The notes under the pieces were generated by a model. It was given only the letters and a program-made list of their open reading frames with translations, had not been told where the DNA came from and did no database searches. The position numbers and the translations under genes were made by a program. A DNA stretch of 64,000 nucleotides from Pardosa pseudoannulata (Eukaryota; Arthropoda; Arachnida; Araneae; Lycosidae), in assembly GCA_032207245.1 (NCBI GenBank), contig CM063502.1, forward strand, positions 136,505,998-136,569,997, read 5' to 3'. The first letter of the stretch is position 1; each line of letters starts with the position of its first letter. Of this stretch, positions 61,581-64,000 are shown one piece after another.

Positions 61581-64000
61581 TATGCCGAAATGTTTATGAT
61601 ACAATATACTTATCGTAACTGAGGGAACATAATCTAATGTATTGTTTATGACATTATTTCTTGAATTATAACTATAAAGAAAGCTTGGGCATGAATTGGC
61701 TTCAGAATTTTATTTTCAGAAGAAATTTAAAATTTTAGTTTTTTGAATTGCAATTGAGTACTCTTCCCTGAAAAACGTGTATTGTTAAAAAATTACTGTA
61801 TTTCCTAATTTTAGAATTTAAATATATTTTCATTAGAATAAGAATTTACTGTATACTGTTACAATAGAATTATAGAATTTGCTTACTCTGCTATTTTGAC
61901 TATTTAACGCTAACAAAATTTTAGATTTCTACAAAAATATTGGATTCTTGAATATAAAATCAATAATAATTTTGAAAAAAAAAAAAAACTAACTGAGAGA
62001 GGCTATATTTATGTTCAGTTTTGAGGAAAATAATTAGTAGATTTCTGTGAATTTTATTATGTTATTACTTAAATATTCGCCCTCTTAAAATTTAAGGGAA
62101 CTCTTCATTTAAGGGAGCATTGTTATCAACATTTCCTATATTCAGGTTGATCAACATTTTATAAATTCTAAAGACTTAAAGTTTACTTCCATTTTATAAA
62201 AATCTAAAGAACTGCAACAAAAATTGATAGTAGTTCTGAATTCTTTGATGGGAGATTAACATTCAGTTTTTAATTTTTAATATTAATGTAATCACAAATA
62301 CTTTTAAATTGCATAAAAATAGTTTCTAATACTAATTATTACTCTAGAATAGATCTAATTTCTACAGTTGTTTAAATTTTTTGGTGTCTGTTTAAATATC
62401 TGATTTTGGTGTCTGTTTAAACCTTATATGCATTCAGTCAAAATAATTGTTTAGACGATTAATACACGGTTTTAACAAAAATTGGCTTTTAAGAAGCAAA
62501 GTAATATTGATCTTCCATAAATTACATAGTGTATGAGTGAATTTATCTATCCCTATACAAATATTTTAAACAAAATAAATCATAGTAACTTAATGTAGAA
62601 AACTGTGAAAATGTTTTAGTTACAAGATGGTAAGTTCATCAGTGTTTCTCACACATACTTGAATGGTATATATGTATTTTGAAAAATTATTCTCCTCAAA
62701 ACAATTTAAGTTACAGTTGAAACTCAGTACAAAAACTTTGACTTCTAAGCTTAAAAAAATTGGGTCTTGTGGGTTTGGGTGCTTAAAATTTTCCGAACCC
62801 GCAAGATCTTTTGTACAGAAAAGAAAGTTTTGTACTAAAAAGATGTAAAATTTGATTATGGTATTGTTAGGATGTCTATTTTATTAAATTTTTTTTTATA
62901 AGAATAGTATTACGAAGTTCGTAAAATTTTAAAGCATGATGAATTTTTAAGATGTTTTCATACAGATATTTTTCTTAAATAAAGAAAAATATTTTCAATT
63001 ATAAATGAGAAGTTAGCACAGTTTTACGAAACATAAATACAAAATGGCATAAAAATTAATTTTAAATACTATAAAATTTAAGTTAAAAATCAATGTTCTT
63101 TTCATTATATGTTAAAGAAAATAAACGAAATCTATTGGGAATTCCCAGAAATGGCTCGATTCTTGTACGCTTTTCACGTTACAAAAGAGTTGGATGCTAA
63201 TGTAGGGAAAGATCGATGGTCAGAGTAAAATTCAGTGACCATCCAACATTACCTAAAAAAAAAAACTAGCCCAACTTTAATTTTCTCCGTCTAGACTCAA
63301 CACAAATACTACAATCGATAGGAAAGTCCTATAGCACTGCATTTTATTGACGTTAAAACTTATTAGATAGTGCTACACAGTAGCTAGTAAATCAGTTACC
63401 AAAAAAATAATAGAAACTTCACTCCCTTACGCGAGATTGAGCACACTTTGCCAAGATAGAATTCAAATTAGAATTGAAGTAGTTGGATAGCAGATTGGTA
63501 GGAAACTTTCACTGAAAACAGACAAATAAGCCTTCAATATCGAAATAAAAGCAAGACAAATAAATCTCTTGAGTTTTAAAATAGGCAAATAAAGGAAAAT
63601 TTCAAGTTAAGATTTTAAAATTTTCAATCAATAATATCTTAAAAGTACATAATCGTAGACATACAAATTTGAAAATTAAATATATTGCCTAAATGATTTT
63701 AAAAATATGACTACAAGTTTTTACTCATTATTTATTTCTGGTTATATATAGCCATCTCTTGCGTCTACTAAGATTTTGGCACTGTTTTGCAATTTTATTG
63801 TAGCAAACCTAACTTATAATCTGTTATTTGTCTGGGAACACTTCGGTGCAATACATTTTGATCCCGTAAATTTTACTTAATTTATACGCGATCGAGCTAA
63901 TTTTCGGTTGCCAACGGCTAAAATGTGCCATGAGGAGGCTATATCACATCTGCTATAGTACATATCTTTTCACTTAGCTTATTCTTTTCCCAGCTTTTTA
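61581..64000. other. A+T-rich DNA, nothing recognised
   Basis: A 25-bp direct repeat pair (TTTTGGTGTCTGTTTAAA near 62379 and 62404) is the only structure noted. Frames are short and A+T-driven. The last ~250 bases are slightly richer in G+C but uninformative. Confidence 0.5.

Overview
This window is eukaryotic, strongly A+T-rich and almost free of host genes. It reads as intergenic or long-intron DNA of an arthropod, most likely a spider. The arguments are: no bacterial-type long ORFs; many (TA)n microsatellites; tRNA-derived SINEs; non-autonomous Helitrons; Tc1/mariner, pogo/Tigger and piggyBac remnants; and one Tc1 transposase ORF of the type that is very abundant in orb-weaver genomes (that comparison is from general knowledge, not from a search).

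Layout. 1-13 kb: A+T-rich DNA without recognisable genes, holding a satellite array of ten ~277-bp units (3867-6612). 13-19 kb: a G+C-elevated island of unknown origin (13020-13945), a (TA)n tract, a possible solo LTR, a tRNA-headed SINE, a second SINE and a 612-bp Tc1 deletion derivative. 19-28 kb: nothing convincing apart from a G+C-rich 68-codon ORF (26648-26854). 28-45 kb: a transposon graveyard. It holds a SINE split by a 249-bp TTAA-flanked MITE, a piggyBac fossil, a pogo/Tigger fossil, a second piggyBac fossil, two inverted copies of a ~640-bp piggyBac-like MITE, two head-to-head Helitrons flanking a 1.1-kb Tc1 element, a third piggyBac fossil and a Tc1 fossil. 45-53 kb: a G+C-rich island with a 23-bp minisatellite, then a tandem duplication carrying two further Helitron copies. 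One copy has a ~760-bp (TA)n expansion; the other carries a 255-bp insertion of unknown type with a 15-bp target duplication. 53-64 kb: a SINE with a clean target-site duplication, compound microsatellites, two candidate host exons (56853-56951 on + and 58529-58612 on -), an inverted SINE and A+T-rich DNA to the end.

How it works together: the elements are mostly non-autonomous passengers. Comparing repeat copies gives empty sites that prove several insertions (MITE into Helitron, MITE into SINE, unknown element into Helitron). Two different Tc1 families each carry an in-frame internal deletion that keeps the N-terminal DNA-binding part of the transposase but removes most of the catalytic core. 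The only candidates for real host coding sequence are short exons; the best is the 99-bp symmetric exon at 56853-56951. No rRNA, functional tRNA gene or CRISPR array was seen.
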